From Oscillospiraceae bacterium (GTDB taxonomy: Bacteria > Bacillota > Clostridia > Oscillospirales > Ruminococcaceae), in assembly GCA_014799395.1 (NCBI GenBank), contig JAAVID010000106.1:1-32370 (forward strand): 32,370 bases of DNA. The letters are read 5' to 3'. A program made the translations under genes and the position numbers. Positions 8,678 through 17,821 of the stretch are shown one piece after another. Each line of letters opens with the position of its first letter. Within the stretch, counting starts at the first letter, position 1. The notes under the pieces are model-generated. The model was not told the DNA's origin and made no database searches. It saw nothing but the letters and a program-made list of their open reading frames with translations.

Positions 8678-8893
8678 TTTGAAGCACCGCCTTTCCGTAA
8701 TAACCTTTTCTTTACTAAAGAAATAAATTAAGCGTGAGCACACAACTCACGCTTAACATAAAAAACCTTTACGGTATATTCACATTAAACAACCGCGCCC
8801 GACTGTCCGTCCGCGTCTCATTCGGCGATCCCGAAGACCGCTTCACAAATACGCGCCGCGCCGGCGGGTGAGAGTGTGGTGGCTCTGCTTTAC
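8677..8893 (-). promoter_or_regulatory. infC operon leader, probable L20-responsive attenuator
   Basis: About 215 nt of untranslated leader lie between the predicted transcription start (near 8893) and the infC start. It ends with the terminator hairpin at 8728-8756. Near its 5' end, CACAC (8874-8878) and CTCAC (8868-8872) on the minus strand are complementary to GTGTG (8739-8743) and GTGAG (8746-8750) in the loop and first arm of the terminator. This would be a competing antiterminator. In Bacillus, L20 binding to such a leader promotes termination. Identity as an L20 leader is inferred from position and architecture. Confidence 0.65.
8715..8756 (-). terminator. Leader terminator hairpin before infC
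   Basis: Perfect 11-bp stem, TTAAGCGTGAG with CTCACGCTTAA, around a 7-nt loop, followed on the minus strand by a U-rich tract (TTTATTTCTTT). It lies inside the operon leader, about 50 nt before the infC start, so it must be conditional. Confidence 0.8.
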
Positions 8894-8899
8894 CGTAAT

Positions 8900-8928
8900 A
8901 TTATACACCTTTCATTTTTGTTTGTCAA
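8900..8928 (-). promoter_or_regulatory. Sigma-A promoter of infC-rpmI-rplT
   Basis: Exact consensus on the minus strand: TTGACA (8923-8928), 17-nt spacer, TATAAT (8900-8905). It begins only 26 nt after the eno stop. Confidence 0.9.
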
Positions 8929-8954
8929 GAGGTTTTCCGAATTTTTTTAAAATT

Positions 8955-10253
<1,299 letters not shown>

Positions 10254-10315
10254 TTACCTCCAAATTAAGTTTTGGAAGTATTATTTCACATTTTAGGGAA
10301 TATATGCTTGCCGGC

Positions 10316-10344
10316 TTGACATTCGGAATATTTTATCGTACAAT
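10316..10344 (+). promoter_or_regulatory. Promoter of the sigma factor operon
   Basis: TTGACA (10316-10321), 17 nt, TACAAT (10339-10344); TATAAT overlaps at 10344-10349 but at poor spacing. AGAGGTG ribosome site at 10351-10357, 7 nt before the ATG. A housekeeping-type promoter suggests basal expression; a second, self-recognised promoter is not evident. Confidence 0.75.
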
Positions 10345-10364
10345 ATAATCAGAGGTGACAAAAA

Positions 10365-10907
10365 ATGTTTGATACGACATTTGCGGTTATTGAAAACGAA
10401 AAACAGCGCAGCGAGTTAGCGGAGTTTTATTCCGAGCACAAAAGCAGGCTCTATGCGATCGCGTTGTCAAAATTACATAATAAAGAGGAAGCGGAGGACG
10501 CGGTTCAGGAGGTATTTTCGCAGATCGCGGACAAGCCCGAAAAGTTCTTTGAAGTACCTCCCGATTATCGACTTGCATACGCCGATATAATGCTGAAAAA
10601 CATTGCGGTTGATATGTTCAAAAGAAACAATAAAGTTCACGTTGAAGAGCTGAGCGAAGATATTGAAGACGGCGTATCTCCGGAAGATAGTTTGTTTGAC
10701 GGTATCGGGCATAGTGAGATGATCGAGTTTATAAATAACCTGCCGACGATGAGGAGAAACGTTTTAATGCTCCGATGCTTTTTTGACATACCGATAACGG
10801 AGATCGCTCAAAGGCTGAAAATAGCTCCCGCGACCGCAAGCAAGCATTTAACGCTGGCTCGGAAAGCGGTAAGGGATTTTATTGCCGAAAGGAAAAACCG
10901 CTTATGA
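10365..10907 (+). CDS. ECF-type RNA polymerase sigma factor
   Basis: 180 residues with two sigma-70 regions. Region 2 is near residues 20-85 (FYSEHKSRLYAIALSKL, then KEEAEDAVQEVFSQI, the -10 recognition helix area). Region 4 is near residues 120-175 (INNLPTMRRNVLMLRCFFDIPITEIAQRL, then KIAPATASKHLTLARKAV, a helix-turn-helix). Regions 1 and 3 are lacking, as in extracytoplasmic-function sigmas. The next gene starts inside the stop codon (ATGA) and encodes a single-pass membrane protein, the usual arrangement of sigma and anti-sigma. It stands alone on the plus strand among minus-strand housekeeping genes. The target promoters and the inducing signal are unknown. Confidence 0.93.
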   Translation: MFDTTFAVIENEKQRSELAEFYSEHKSRLYAIALSKLHNKEEAEDAVQEVFSQIADKPEKFFEVPPDYRLAYADIMLKNIAVDMFKRNNKVHVEELSEDIEDGVSPEDSLFDGIGHSEMIEFINNLPTMRRNVLMLRCFFDIPITEIAQRLKIAPATASKHLTLARKAVRDFIAERKNRL

Positions 10908-11980
10908 ACGAAAGTGTTTTTAAAGAAATTCTCGGCGAAGCGCTCAAATGCGGATTAGAGGAGTTTGACAACGCTCCCGAGCATAAATTCTCGCTGAAAC
11001 ACCGCCTTGCTATGAAACGCGTTTTCGCGAAATATGACCGAAATGTACGCAAATTGAAAGAGACAACGGCAGAAAATGCCGCAATTGAGTATGAGCCGAG
11101 ATTAACTTTCAGAAAGCGTATAATCCTTGTGACGGTCATTATAATTTTTATGGTTTTTCTTGCAGGGTGCGTTGTGCTTGCTACGGATATATATGTACGG
11201 GATATGTATGTAAAAACTCATCAGACTACGCTTTTAGCGTCAAAAAAGGATTTTTACGGCTCAATACAGCCGTGGATGAACACAGATTACTTACAGGTTC
11301 CCGTAGCGGGAGACCTGGCGGAGCTTATGGAAAGCATTGAGACGGGGATAGCCGACGGCAGACCGCTCGGGGATATACTTCAGGACAGGATCGACAGATA
11401 CGCCAAAGAATATATGGCAGCGTCGGGAGAAGAGGGCATTGCCGCGGTCGGAAGCAATCGCGCGGATATTATTCTGATAGACCCCGAGACGGGGAAAGTT
11501 ATCGACTCGCACCCGAAAGGCGGCTGCATTATTCTGTCAAAGAAAATTCAGAATATGGATTACGCTACGGCAAAATCCCAAGCGGACGACCTCGCGACAT
11601 TTATAAGATATACGGTGTTAAAAAAAGAATCCGACGACCCCGAAAGGGTCAGCGCCCTGCTCTCGGAGTTAAAGGAAAAGCAGTCGGAATACGATACCTC
11701 CCGGTTTTTGCCGATATTCTATTCGGGCGGAAAGCTGGTAGATAAGAACCTGGAGTACTGGGATAATTTGCTTGGAGAGGACGGATTAAATTGGGATATT
11801 CGCCACAAAGACAAGTACGAAAAAGACGCCGATGAACTGCTGGACATTATAAACGAGTGCTATTCTTCCGTCAGCGCGGACGACGATACGCTTAACGCAA
11901 TGGAAAAGATAATGTCCGAAAGTACCGCGGAAAAATTGAAAGCCGAGATTTGTCGGAGGTTGGACTTGCCGCAAAATTAA
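10904..11980 (+). CDS. Single-pass membrane protein, probable anti-sigma factor with unrecognised extracytoplasmic domain
   Basis: 358 residues. The N-terminal cytoplasmic part (1-71) is basic and helical (FKEILGEALKCGLEEFDN, HKFSLKHRLAMKRVF), a style I associate with clostridial sigma-linked membrane proteins. RKR at 70-72 precedes one hydrophobic segment at about 73-94, giving a predicted N-in/C-out topology. The 260-residue C-terminal domain is acidic and mixed alpha/beta, with VPVAGDL, DILQDRIDRYAKE, DPETGKVIDS, KSQADDLATF and KQSEYDTSRFLPIF; I know no family for it. The next gene repeats this domain. The start overlaps the sigma stop. The anti-sigma role is inferred from position and topology only; a sensor without anti-sigma activity is the alternative. 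Confidence 0.82.
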   Translation: MNESVFKEILGEALKCGLEEFDNAPEHKFSLKHRLAMKRVFAKYDRNVRKLKETTAENAAIEYEPRLTFRKRIILVTVIIIFMVFLAGCVVLATDIYVRDMYVKTHQTTLLASKKDFYGSIQPWMNTDYLQVPVAGDLAELMESIETGIADGRPLGDILQDRIDRYAKEYMAASGEEGIAAVGSNRADIILIDPETGKVIDSHPKGGCIILSKKIQNMDYATAKSQADDLATFIRYTVLKKESDDPERVSALLSELKEKQSEYDTSRFLPIFYSGGKLVDKNLEYWDNLLGEDGLNWDIRHKDKYEKDADELLDIINECYSSVSADDDTLNAMEKIMSESTAEKLKAEICRRLDLPQN

Positions 11981-12115
11981 CAAAGATAACGACGATTATA
12001 TCCCCGGGATATTTGCCGATTCAGCCAAAAATCATACGATAAATTTGTCTAAGTTAAACAAAATTTAAAAATTTTTGATAATCGATTACCAAAAACGCAA
12101 TAAAAAACAGAAGTA

Positions 12116-12121
12116 TATAAT
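12116..12121 (+). promoter_or_regulatory. Possible -10 element before the soluble paralogue
   Basis: TATAAT about 40 nt before the start at 12162. No TTGACA-like box lies at 17 nt, so it may be a weak promoter, need an activator, or use another sigma. The 181-nt gap (11981-12161) holds no gene and no clear terminator. Confidence 0.35.
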
Positions 12122-12161
12122 AGAGGGATCATCACAGCAAGCATTTATCGGGAGGTTTATT

Positions 12162-13091
12162 ATGAATGGTATAAGCACAAATTGGGGAACCGAAAGGTTT
12201 AATTTCAGAAAAAGCGGCGCGGTTTCCCGTGAAGAAAGTGGAGCGTTTGCGCCCTTGATATCGGAATCTCGGGAATCGTCCGAAAGCGGTGAAACAAAAT
12301 ATGATTTTTCGGATATGTATGTAAGAACTCACCAGACTTCTCTTGAAGAAGCTGTAAAAGACCTTTATGCCGTATCAAGACCGTGGGGGAATCAGAAATA
12401 TATGCAGGTTCCCGTAGCTGGAGATTTGAAAGAGCTTATGGAAAGCATTGAGAAAGGGCTTGCCGACGGCAAACCGCTAAGAGACATACTTCAGGACAGG
12501 ATAGACAGATATGCTAAAGAACATATGGCAGAGTACGGCGAAGAGGGCGTTGTTTCGGTTGGATCTGATGTAGCTGATCTAATTTTAGTCGACCCGGATA
12601 CGGGGAGAGTGATCGACTCAGACCCGAAAGGACGCTGTATTGTTCTGTCAAATAAAATTCAGGACATGGATTACGCAACAGTCAAATCCCAAGCGGACGA
12701 CCTTGCAACATTTTTAAAATACGCGGTGTTTAAAAAAGAAAACGACGATCCCGAAAAAGTAAATGCTCTGATCTCTGAGTTAAAGGATAAACAGTCGGAA
12801 TACGATACATCTCGGTTTTTGCCGATTTTCTCTATGCATGGGGAAGATGGAGCAAAGAATGTGGCGTATTGGCTGAACTTGCTTGGAGATGATTGGGGCG
12901 GCTGTCTTGGCGATGAGGAGTGTGAAGAAATAGCCGACGAGCTGATGAGAATTATAGCCGAACGCTATTCCTCCGACAACAGCACTGACGATGACCTGCT
13001 CGACGAAATGAATAAGATGAAGTTATCAAGCGCCGCGGCAAAAATTGAAAGGCGCAGTTTAGCGGAACTCGGGGTTGCGGTAATGGAGTGA
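12162..13091 (+). CDS. Soluble paralogue of the preceding extracytoplasmic domain
   Basis: 309 residues from the ATG at 12162, which has GGGAGG at 12150-12155; the longer frame has no ribosome site. From DMYVRTHQT to SRFLPIF it aligns without gaps to the upstream protein for about 173 residues at roughly 73% identity by eye. After that the two diverge, although both keep AYW/EYW-LLG, an acidic helix and DDDLLDEMN/DDDTLNAME. The first 50 residues (MNGISTNWGTERFNF...) are unrelated to the neighbour, polar, rich in serine and glutamate. They contain neither signal peptide nor transmembrane segment. Function unknown. The pair looks like a recent tandem duplication in which one copy lost, or never gained, the membrane and sigma-contact parts. 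Confidence 0.85.
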   Translation: MNGISTNWGTERFNFRKSGAVSREESGAFAPLISESRESSESGETKYDFSDMYVRTHQTSLEEAVKDLYAVSRPWGNQKYMQVPVAGDLKELMESIEKGLADGKPLRDILQDRIDRYAKEHMAEYGEEGVVSVGSDVADLILVDPDTGRVIDSDPKGRCIVLSNKIQDMDYATVKSQADDLATFLKYAVFKKENDDPEKVNALISELKDKQSEYDTSRFLPIFSMHGEDGAKNVAYWLNLLGDDWGGCLGDEECEEIADELMRIIAERYSSDNSTDDDLLDEMNKMKLSSAAAKIERRSLAELGVAVME

Positions 13092-13123
13092 TAAAAGGCT
13101 ATTGGTTATAAAAAACCGTTAAT

Positions 13124-13161
13124 AAAAAATCACGGCAGTGCTCATGCATTGCCGTGATTTT
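13124..13161. terminator. Bidirectional terminator between convergent genes
   Basis: Stem AAAATCACGGCA (13126-13137) with TGCCGTGATTTT (13150-13161), extended into the loop by GTGC/GCAT pairing. It is followed by TTTTTT on the minus strand, for pheT, and by TTTTGTT on the plus strand, for the sigma locus. The pheT stop lies immediately beside it. Confidence 0.9.
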
Positions 13162-13162
13162 G

Positions 13163-15586
13163 TTATCTTCTGACCGCCCCGAGCTTATCACTAAGCGCCG
13201 AAACGATATTCTCCATTTCCTTGTCGGCGATGTCGTCGGTAACGTCGTCATCTCCCGCGAACGTTATCGAGAACGACAGCGACTTCTTGCCGAAGCCGAG
13301 CTTTTCGCTCTCAAAGTGGTCAAACAGACGAACCTCCTTAGCAAGCGCGCTTGTCTTTGCTATTTCGTCCTCGATCTCCACGCAGAGCGTTTTCTTGTCG
13401 CAGATAAGCGAAATGTCGCGCTTTACCGTCGCCTTTCCGTTGTCGGCGGTGAAGCGTATCTCGCGCTTGTACAAGCCCTCGATAGCCGAGTAATTCAGCT
13501 CCGCGAGGATTATATTAAGGTCGTTTTTCTTGCCCTCCGCGACGTTCAGCCCCTCGATTATCTCATAACGGAGCTTGCCGAGCTGACCGATCTTTATGAC
13601 CCCGGGGGCGACGCTCGCCTCGCAGTAGATGTCCGCGCAGATACCGGGGTGCAGCCAAGCCGCTTCTCCGCGCTCATAGCGGAATTTCAGACCGTTTACC
13701 GCCGCGAGATCCTCCAGCGTTTCCTTGACGGTGAAGAAGCTCTCGTCCGCGCCGTAAGCGCCTATGCAGAGCGTTTTCTGCTCGACGGGCTGTTCGGTCA
13801 ACGGGAGCGACTTCGGCAGGTATACGTTAGCCAACTCAAAGAACCTGCCCGCGCCGTGGTCGGTCTTTACGTTGTCCGCGATAACGTTTATCATACAAGG
13901 TGCCATTACCGTGCGCATTATCGAGAGATTGTCCGTTATGGGGTTAAGAAGCTCGACTACGGTGCGGCGCGGGTCGTTCTCGGGGAGCATTATCATATCC
14001 AGCTCGCGGCGCGAATACATCGCGAGGGTCTGAACCTCGTAATAGCCCTCGGCGCAGAGGAATTTCTTCGCGGCGAGCTCCTTGCTCTGGAGGAACGAAA
14101 GTCCGCCGTTCGTTACCTTCGCGCTGTCAAGGAACGTCGGCACAACGTGCGAATATCCGTACTCGCGGATGACCTCCTCGGCGATGTCCTGATAATGCTC
14201 AACATCAGTTCTCCAGCGCGGCACGGTAACCGTGAGCGTTTCGCCGCTTTCCGTCACGCCGAATTGCAGCGATTTCAGAATACGCACGATCTCCGCCTGC
14301 GGAACTTCTATTCCCAGCACGGAATTTATCTTGCTTACGGTCACGTCGAATACCGTTCTGTTTGCGTCCTCGCCCGCGTTTACGTCGATATGGGTAGCGC
14401 CGACGGTCGCTATGCCGAGCGTCTGCACGAGATTGAGCGCTCTCGCCATTCCGCGCTCAACTCCGTACTCGTCAACGCCCTTTTCGTAACGCGCCGCCGC
14501 GTCGGTGTGCATACCGAGGGCGCGGGCGGTCTTGCGGACGTTGTCGCGGCGGAACTTCGCGCACTCAAACAAGACCTCGGATGTGGACGGCTTAATCTCG
14601 GAATTGAGACCGCCCATTACTCCCGCAAGTCCTACCGCCTTTACCTTGTCGCAGATAAGCAGATTGTCGGGCGTGAGCACGCGCTCCTTTTCGTCGAGCG
14701 TTGTGAGTTTTTCACCGTCCTTTGCGCGGCGAACGATTATCGACTTACCGTCAAGCGTGTCCATATCGAAAGCGTGCATAGGCTGACCTATTTCAAGAAG
14801 AACGTAATTTGTAACGTCGACAATAGCGTCTATCGACGAAAAACCGCACACCGAGAGCCTGCGCTTCATCCACTGCGGGCTTTCAAAATGCTTGACATCG
14901 TATACATAGTGACCGAGATAGCGCGGGCAGACGTCGGGCGCTTCGACGGTTATCGTGGTTTCGGGAGCGGTCTTGTCGGTGCATTCGTAGCTGTAATCGG
15001 GCTCCTTGAGCGGCTTTCCGAGGAACGCCGCGACCTCGCGCGCTATTCCGAGAACGCTCTGGCAGTCGGGGCGGTTCGCGGTTATCGAAATATCGAAAAC
15101 GTAGTCGTCCAGTCCGAGCGTGGTTCGGATGTCCTCGCCGACCTTTGCGTCATCGGGGAGAATCAAAATTCCGTGAACCTCCGCGCCCTTTATCCAGTTT
15201 TCGTCAACGCCGAGCTCCTCGCCCGAGCAGAGCATTCCGTAGCTCATCATATCCGCCATTTTGCGCGGCGCGATCTCAATACCTCCGGGCAGCTTAGCGC
15301 CTACAACAGCGGCGGGAACTTTCGCGCCCTTGAACACATTGTCCGCGCCCGTGAGTATCACGTTGTCCGCGCCGAATTCTCCGCAATCAACGTGGCAGAT
15401 ATACAGGTGAGTGCCATCGTACTTCTCGATAGACGTTACCTCTCCGACAACTACCTTTTCTATATCCTTGCCGAGATAAATCGTCTCCTCGACCTCGAAG
15501 CCCGCGCCGAAGAGCTTGTCCTCAAGCTCCTGCGCTTGAACGTCTATATCGACATAATCCTTTAACCAGCTGAATAAGATCTTCAT
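13163..15586 (-). CDS. pheT: Phenylalanine-tRNA ligase, beta subunit
   Basis: 807 residues, normal for the large subunit of the alpha2-beta2 enzyme. It starts MKILFSWLKDYVDIDVQAQEL. A tRNA-binding (EMAP-like) domain spans about residues 40-150 (VVVGEVTSIEKYDGTHLYICHVDCG). Next come the B3/B4 editing region (DVTNYVLLEIGQPMHAFD), B5, and a C-terminal ferredoxin-fold anticodon-binding domain (NYSAIEGLYKREIRFTADNGKATVKRDISL). A GGGGGAG site precedes the ATG, 11 nt after the pheS stop. The whole pair is under the T-box upstream of pheS. Confidence 0.98.
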   Translation of the reverse strand: MKILFSWLKDYVDIDVQAQELEDKLFGAGFEVEETIYLGKDIEKVVVGEVTSIEKYDGTHLYICHVDCGEFGADNVILTGADNVFKGAKVPAAVVGAKLPGGIEIAPRKMADMMSYGMLCSGEELGVDENWIKGAEVHGILILPDDAKVGEDIRTTLGLDDYVFDISITANRPDCQSVLGIAREVAAFLGKPLKEPDYSYECTDKTAPETTITVEAPDVCPRYLGHYVYDVKHFESPQWMKRRLSVCGFSSIDAIVDVTNYVLLEIGQPMHAFDMDTLDGKSIIVRRAKDGEKLTTLDEKERVLTPDNLLICDKVKAVGLAGVMGGLNSEIKPSTSEVLFECAKFRRDNVRKTARALGMHTDAAARYEKGVDEYGVERGMARALNLVQTLGIATVGATHIDVNAGEDANRTVFDVTVSKINSVLGIEVPQAEIVRILKSLQFGVTESGETLTVTVPRWRTDVEHYQDIAEEVIREYGYSHVVPTFLDSAKVTNGGLSFLQSKELAAKKFLCAEGYYEVQTLAMYSRRELDMIMLPENDPRRTVVELLNPITDNLSIMRTVMAPCMINVIADNVKTDHGAGRFFELANVYLPKSLPLTEQPVEQKTLCIGAYGADESFFTVKETLEDLAAVNGLKFRYERGEAAWLHPGICADIYCEASVAPGVIKIGQLGKLRYEIIEGLNVAEGKKNDLNIILAELNYSAIEGLYKREIRFTADNGKATVKRDISLICDKKTLCVEIEDEIAKTSALAKEVRLFDHFESEKLGFGKKSLSFSITFAGDDDVTDDIADKEMENIVSALSDKLGAVRR

Positions 15587-15597
15587 ATTTCTCCCCC

Positions 15598-16638
15598 TTA
15601 ACCCTTGAACTGCTGTAACAGATCGAGATTATTCTCAAAGAACAATCCCATATTCGGAATACCGTATTTCAGCATTGTAATGCGCTCTATGCCGATACCG
15701 AACGCCAGACCCGAATATTCCTCGGGGTCTATGCCGCAGTTTTCCAGCACCTTTTTGTTGACAACGCCGCCGCCGAGGACCTCTATCCAGCCCGTTCCCT
15801 TGCACAGCGGACAGCCATTGCCAGGGAGAAACTCTGTTTCTCTCGCGCACTCGAAGCAGCTAACGTCGACCTCTACCGACGGCTCGGTAAACGGGAAGTA
15901 GGACGGGCGCAGACGAGTCTTTGTGCCGCCGCCGAATATCTGCTGCACGAATCTGTCCAGCATACCCTGCAAGTCGCACAGCGTAATGCCCTTATCGACT
16001 ACCAGACCCTCCATCTGCGAGAACATCGGCGAGTGCGTAGCGTCGCTGTCCGAGCGGAAAACCTTGCCGGGAACAAGAACCTTGATAGGCGGCTTTTTCG
16101 CGTCCATTGTGCGTATCTGTCCGGGGGAGGTGTGCGTTCTCAAAAGAAGATCCTCCGTCAGCCAGAAGGTGTCCTGCATATCGCGCGAGGGGTGATCCTT
16201 TGCGACGTTCAGTCTCGTGAAGTTATGATCGTCATCCTCGATCTCGGGACCCTCGTAGATATCAAAGCCCATACCCGCGAAAACCTCTATCATCTCCTGC
16301 TTGATGAGCGTTATCGGGTGCAGATTGCCGGGAGCGCGCTTTAACGCGGGCATTGTAACGTCCACGGTCTCGCGCTCGTAGCGGCGCTCCAGCTCGCGCT
16401 GCTTTATCTCCGCCTGCTTTGTCTGATACAGCTCCTGCGCCCACACGCGCACGTCGTTGACCGCCTTGCCGAAATTCGGCTTTTCCTCGGGCGGAACGCT
16501 CTTCATCTCTTTCATCAGCCCCGAGATAACGCCCGTTTTCCCGAGATAGCTCTGCCAGAACTCGGACAGCTGCGCGCCGTCCTTGACCTCCGCTATTTTT
16601 GCTTTTACCTGCTCCTTAATTTCACCGAAATCTTTCAT
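15598..16638 (-). CDS. pheS: Phenylalanine-tRNA ligase, alpha subunit
   Basis: 346 residues, class II synthetase core. An N-terminal coiled-coil tRNA-binding arm ([21 protein letters not shown]) is followed by motif 2 and 3 stretches: [51 protein letters not shown]. The start at 16638 has AAAGGGG just upstream; a longer frame to 16662 runs into the T-box terminator. Transcription should depend on uncharged tRNA-Phe through the leader. Confidence 0.98.
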   Translation of the reverse strand: MKDFGEIKEQVKAKIAEVKDGAQLSEFWQSYLGKTGVISGLMKEMKSVPPEEKPNFGKAVNDVRVWAQELYQTKQAEIKQRELERRYERETVDVTMPALKRAPGNLHPITLIKQEMIEVFAGMGFDIYEGPEIEDDDHNFTRLNVAKDHPSRDMQDTFWLTEDLLLRTHTSPGQIRTMDAKKPPIKVLVPGKVFRSDSDATHSPMFSQMEGLVVDKGITLCDLQGMLDRFVQQIFGGGTKTRLRPSYFPFTEPSVEVDVSCFECARETEFLPGNGCPLCKGTGWIEVLGGGVVNKKVLENCGIDPEEYSGLAFGIGIERITMLKYGIPNMGLFFENNLDLLQQFKG

Positions 16639-16651
16639 ATTTGCCCCTTTC

Positions 16652-16893
16652 TCAAAAAACAAAAAATCCGTCCCATAAATGGGACGGAATAATTATCCGC
16701 GGTACCACCCAAATTCGGAGCATACGCTCCGCGCTTAAAAACCTTAACGCGGTAAACACGACCTGCTTACTTTCTCGCAGGCAACTCCTATGCTGAAATT
16801 CACATTCCGCCCGACAGAGCGCTCTCAGCCCATAGACGCTCATTCTCTGAAATCGGTTTTCCGAAACGCTACTTACACATATTCACAGTCATT
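16652..16893 (-). promoter_or_regulatory. T-box riboswitch controlling pheST (Phe specifier)
   Basis: The minus strand carries GGGTGGTACCGCGG (16697-16710), the T-box antiterminator sequence that pairs with the tRNA acceptor end. It is followed by a terminator (16667-16688, TCCGTCCCA stem, then TTTTTTG). Upstream is a Stem I with an AGTA/GAA loop-E-like pair; after GAAT comes TTC (16795-16797), the Phe codon expected as specifier. The leader is about 250 nt, normal for this class. Uncharged tRNA-Phe should stabilise the antiterminator and allow pheS transcription. The specifier assignment is by reading alone. Confidence 0.95.
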
Positions 16894-16899
16894 ATCGGT

Positions 16900-16928
16900 A
16901 TTATAACACTTTTTTCGAGGTTTGTCAA
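16900..16928 (-). promoter_or_regulatory. Sigma-A promoter of pheST
   Basis: Exact TTGACA (16923-16928), 17 nt, TATAAT (16900-16905) on the minus strand. The -35 box overlaps the stop codon (16925-16927) of the upstream hydrolase gene, so that operon has no room for a terminator before this promoter. Confidence 0.92.
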
Positions 16929-17809
16929 GTACTTTTAATACTTTTCCACAACAATTTGCTTCCATCGAAAACGCACCCGACCTCGCCGTTTGCCGAAAGC
17001 CACGAAAGATAGCTCCGCGCCGTCGAGCCTATGAGCTCGTACTGCATTAAATACAGCTTTATGCCGAATTCCGCGAACAGCTTTTCGATAAGCCCGTCTA
17101 TCGTCAGCGGTGTTTCGAGTTTTCTTTTTATAACTTCGGCGACCTCGTGAACGTTGCGTATATTCTCCTCCGCAAGCTCCGCGATACTTGTCAGCGGCTC
17201 GGAATGCGACGGTATGAATAAGCTCCCCTCGAACGTTTTCAGCCGCTCGAGCGAGCGCAGATGCTCGGCAACGTCGTACAGAAACGATATTTTATACCGC
17301 TCGATAACGCTCTTATCGACCGCGCAGTCCGCCGTGAACCACACGCCGTCGCTCGTTTTAAACGCCGCCTGCTCGAAATCGTGACCGCCGACGCGTTCAA
17401 ATGTAAGACCCTCGGGAAGCGCGTTTTCGGTCAGTTCCCCGCACTCGCACGGCTTTGCCATAACGAATTTGGAGCGCATTTCCCTCATCGGATAGCCGCC
17501 GAACAGCGTAACGGGCTGCAAATACGAATACCGCAGAACAGCCGCGCACACTCCCGGAGCATATATCTCGCAGCCCGTTCTCTCGCGGAGCGCCGAGCAG
17601 CCGCCCGTATGGTCGGCGTGAGAATGAGTGCAGAACACCTTTTCAAGCGTCCAGCCGCGCTCCGCGATCAGCCGAATTATCTCCTCCGCCGCGCCGCTGT
17701 CGCCGCCCGCGTCTATCAGGCTGCACCGCCCGCCGTATTCGTAAACTCCGATATTGGTCGGCGCGGCAATGTAATAGGTATTTTCTCCTACCTGTTTCAA
17801 CTCATACAT
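16925..17809 (-). CDS. Metallo-beta-lactamase-fold hydrolase
   Basis: 294 residues. The zinc motif HSHADH is at 62-67, with later ligands in FTADC and IPSHSEP. LIDAGGDSG and VGGHDFEQAAF are typical of the glyoxalase II-like/RNase Z-like superfamily. The last 90 residues, after the metal core, form a helical domain (RKLETPLTIDGLIEKLFAEFG, YELIGSTARSYLSWL) that resembles a small winged-helix of the kind seen in LACTB2-like proteins. The substrate is unknown. It lies 12 nt after mutS2 and probably belongs to the recO-mutS2 transcript. The active-site residues look intact. Confidence 0.88.
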   Translation of the reverse strand: MYELKQVGENTYYIAAPTNIGVYEYGGRCSLIDAGGDSGAAEEIIRLIAERGWTLEKVFCTHSHADHTGGCSALRERTGCEIYAPGVCAAVLRYSYLQPVTLFGGYPMREMRSKFVMAKPCECGELTENALPEGLTFERVGGHDFEQAAFKTSDGVWFTADCAVDKSVIERYKISFLYDVAEHLRSLERLKTFEGSLFIPSHSEPLTSIAELAEENIRNVHEVAEVIKRKLETPLTIDGLIEKLFAEFGIKLYLMQYELIGSTARSYLSWLSANGEVGCVFDGSKLLWKSIKST

Positions 17810-17821
17810 TTTTATCTGCCC

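Noticed and set aside
8678-8743. N-terminal extension of IF-3 from a GTG
   Set aside because: It would begin inside the leader terminator hairpin and the extra residues do not resemble IF-3.
13154-15565. An 803-codon open frame on the plus strand, antisense to pheT
   Set aside because: It mirrors a well-conserved, full-length pheT, has arginine/valine/leucine-rich shadow composition and no ribosome site. Strong third-position bias explains it.
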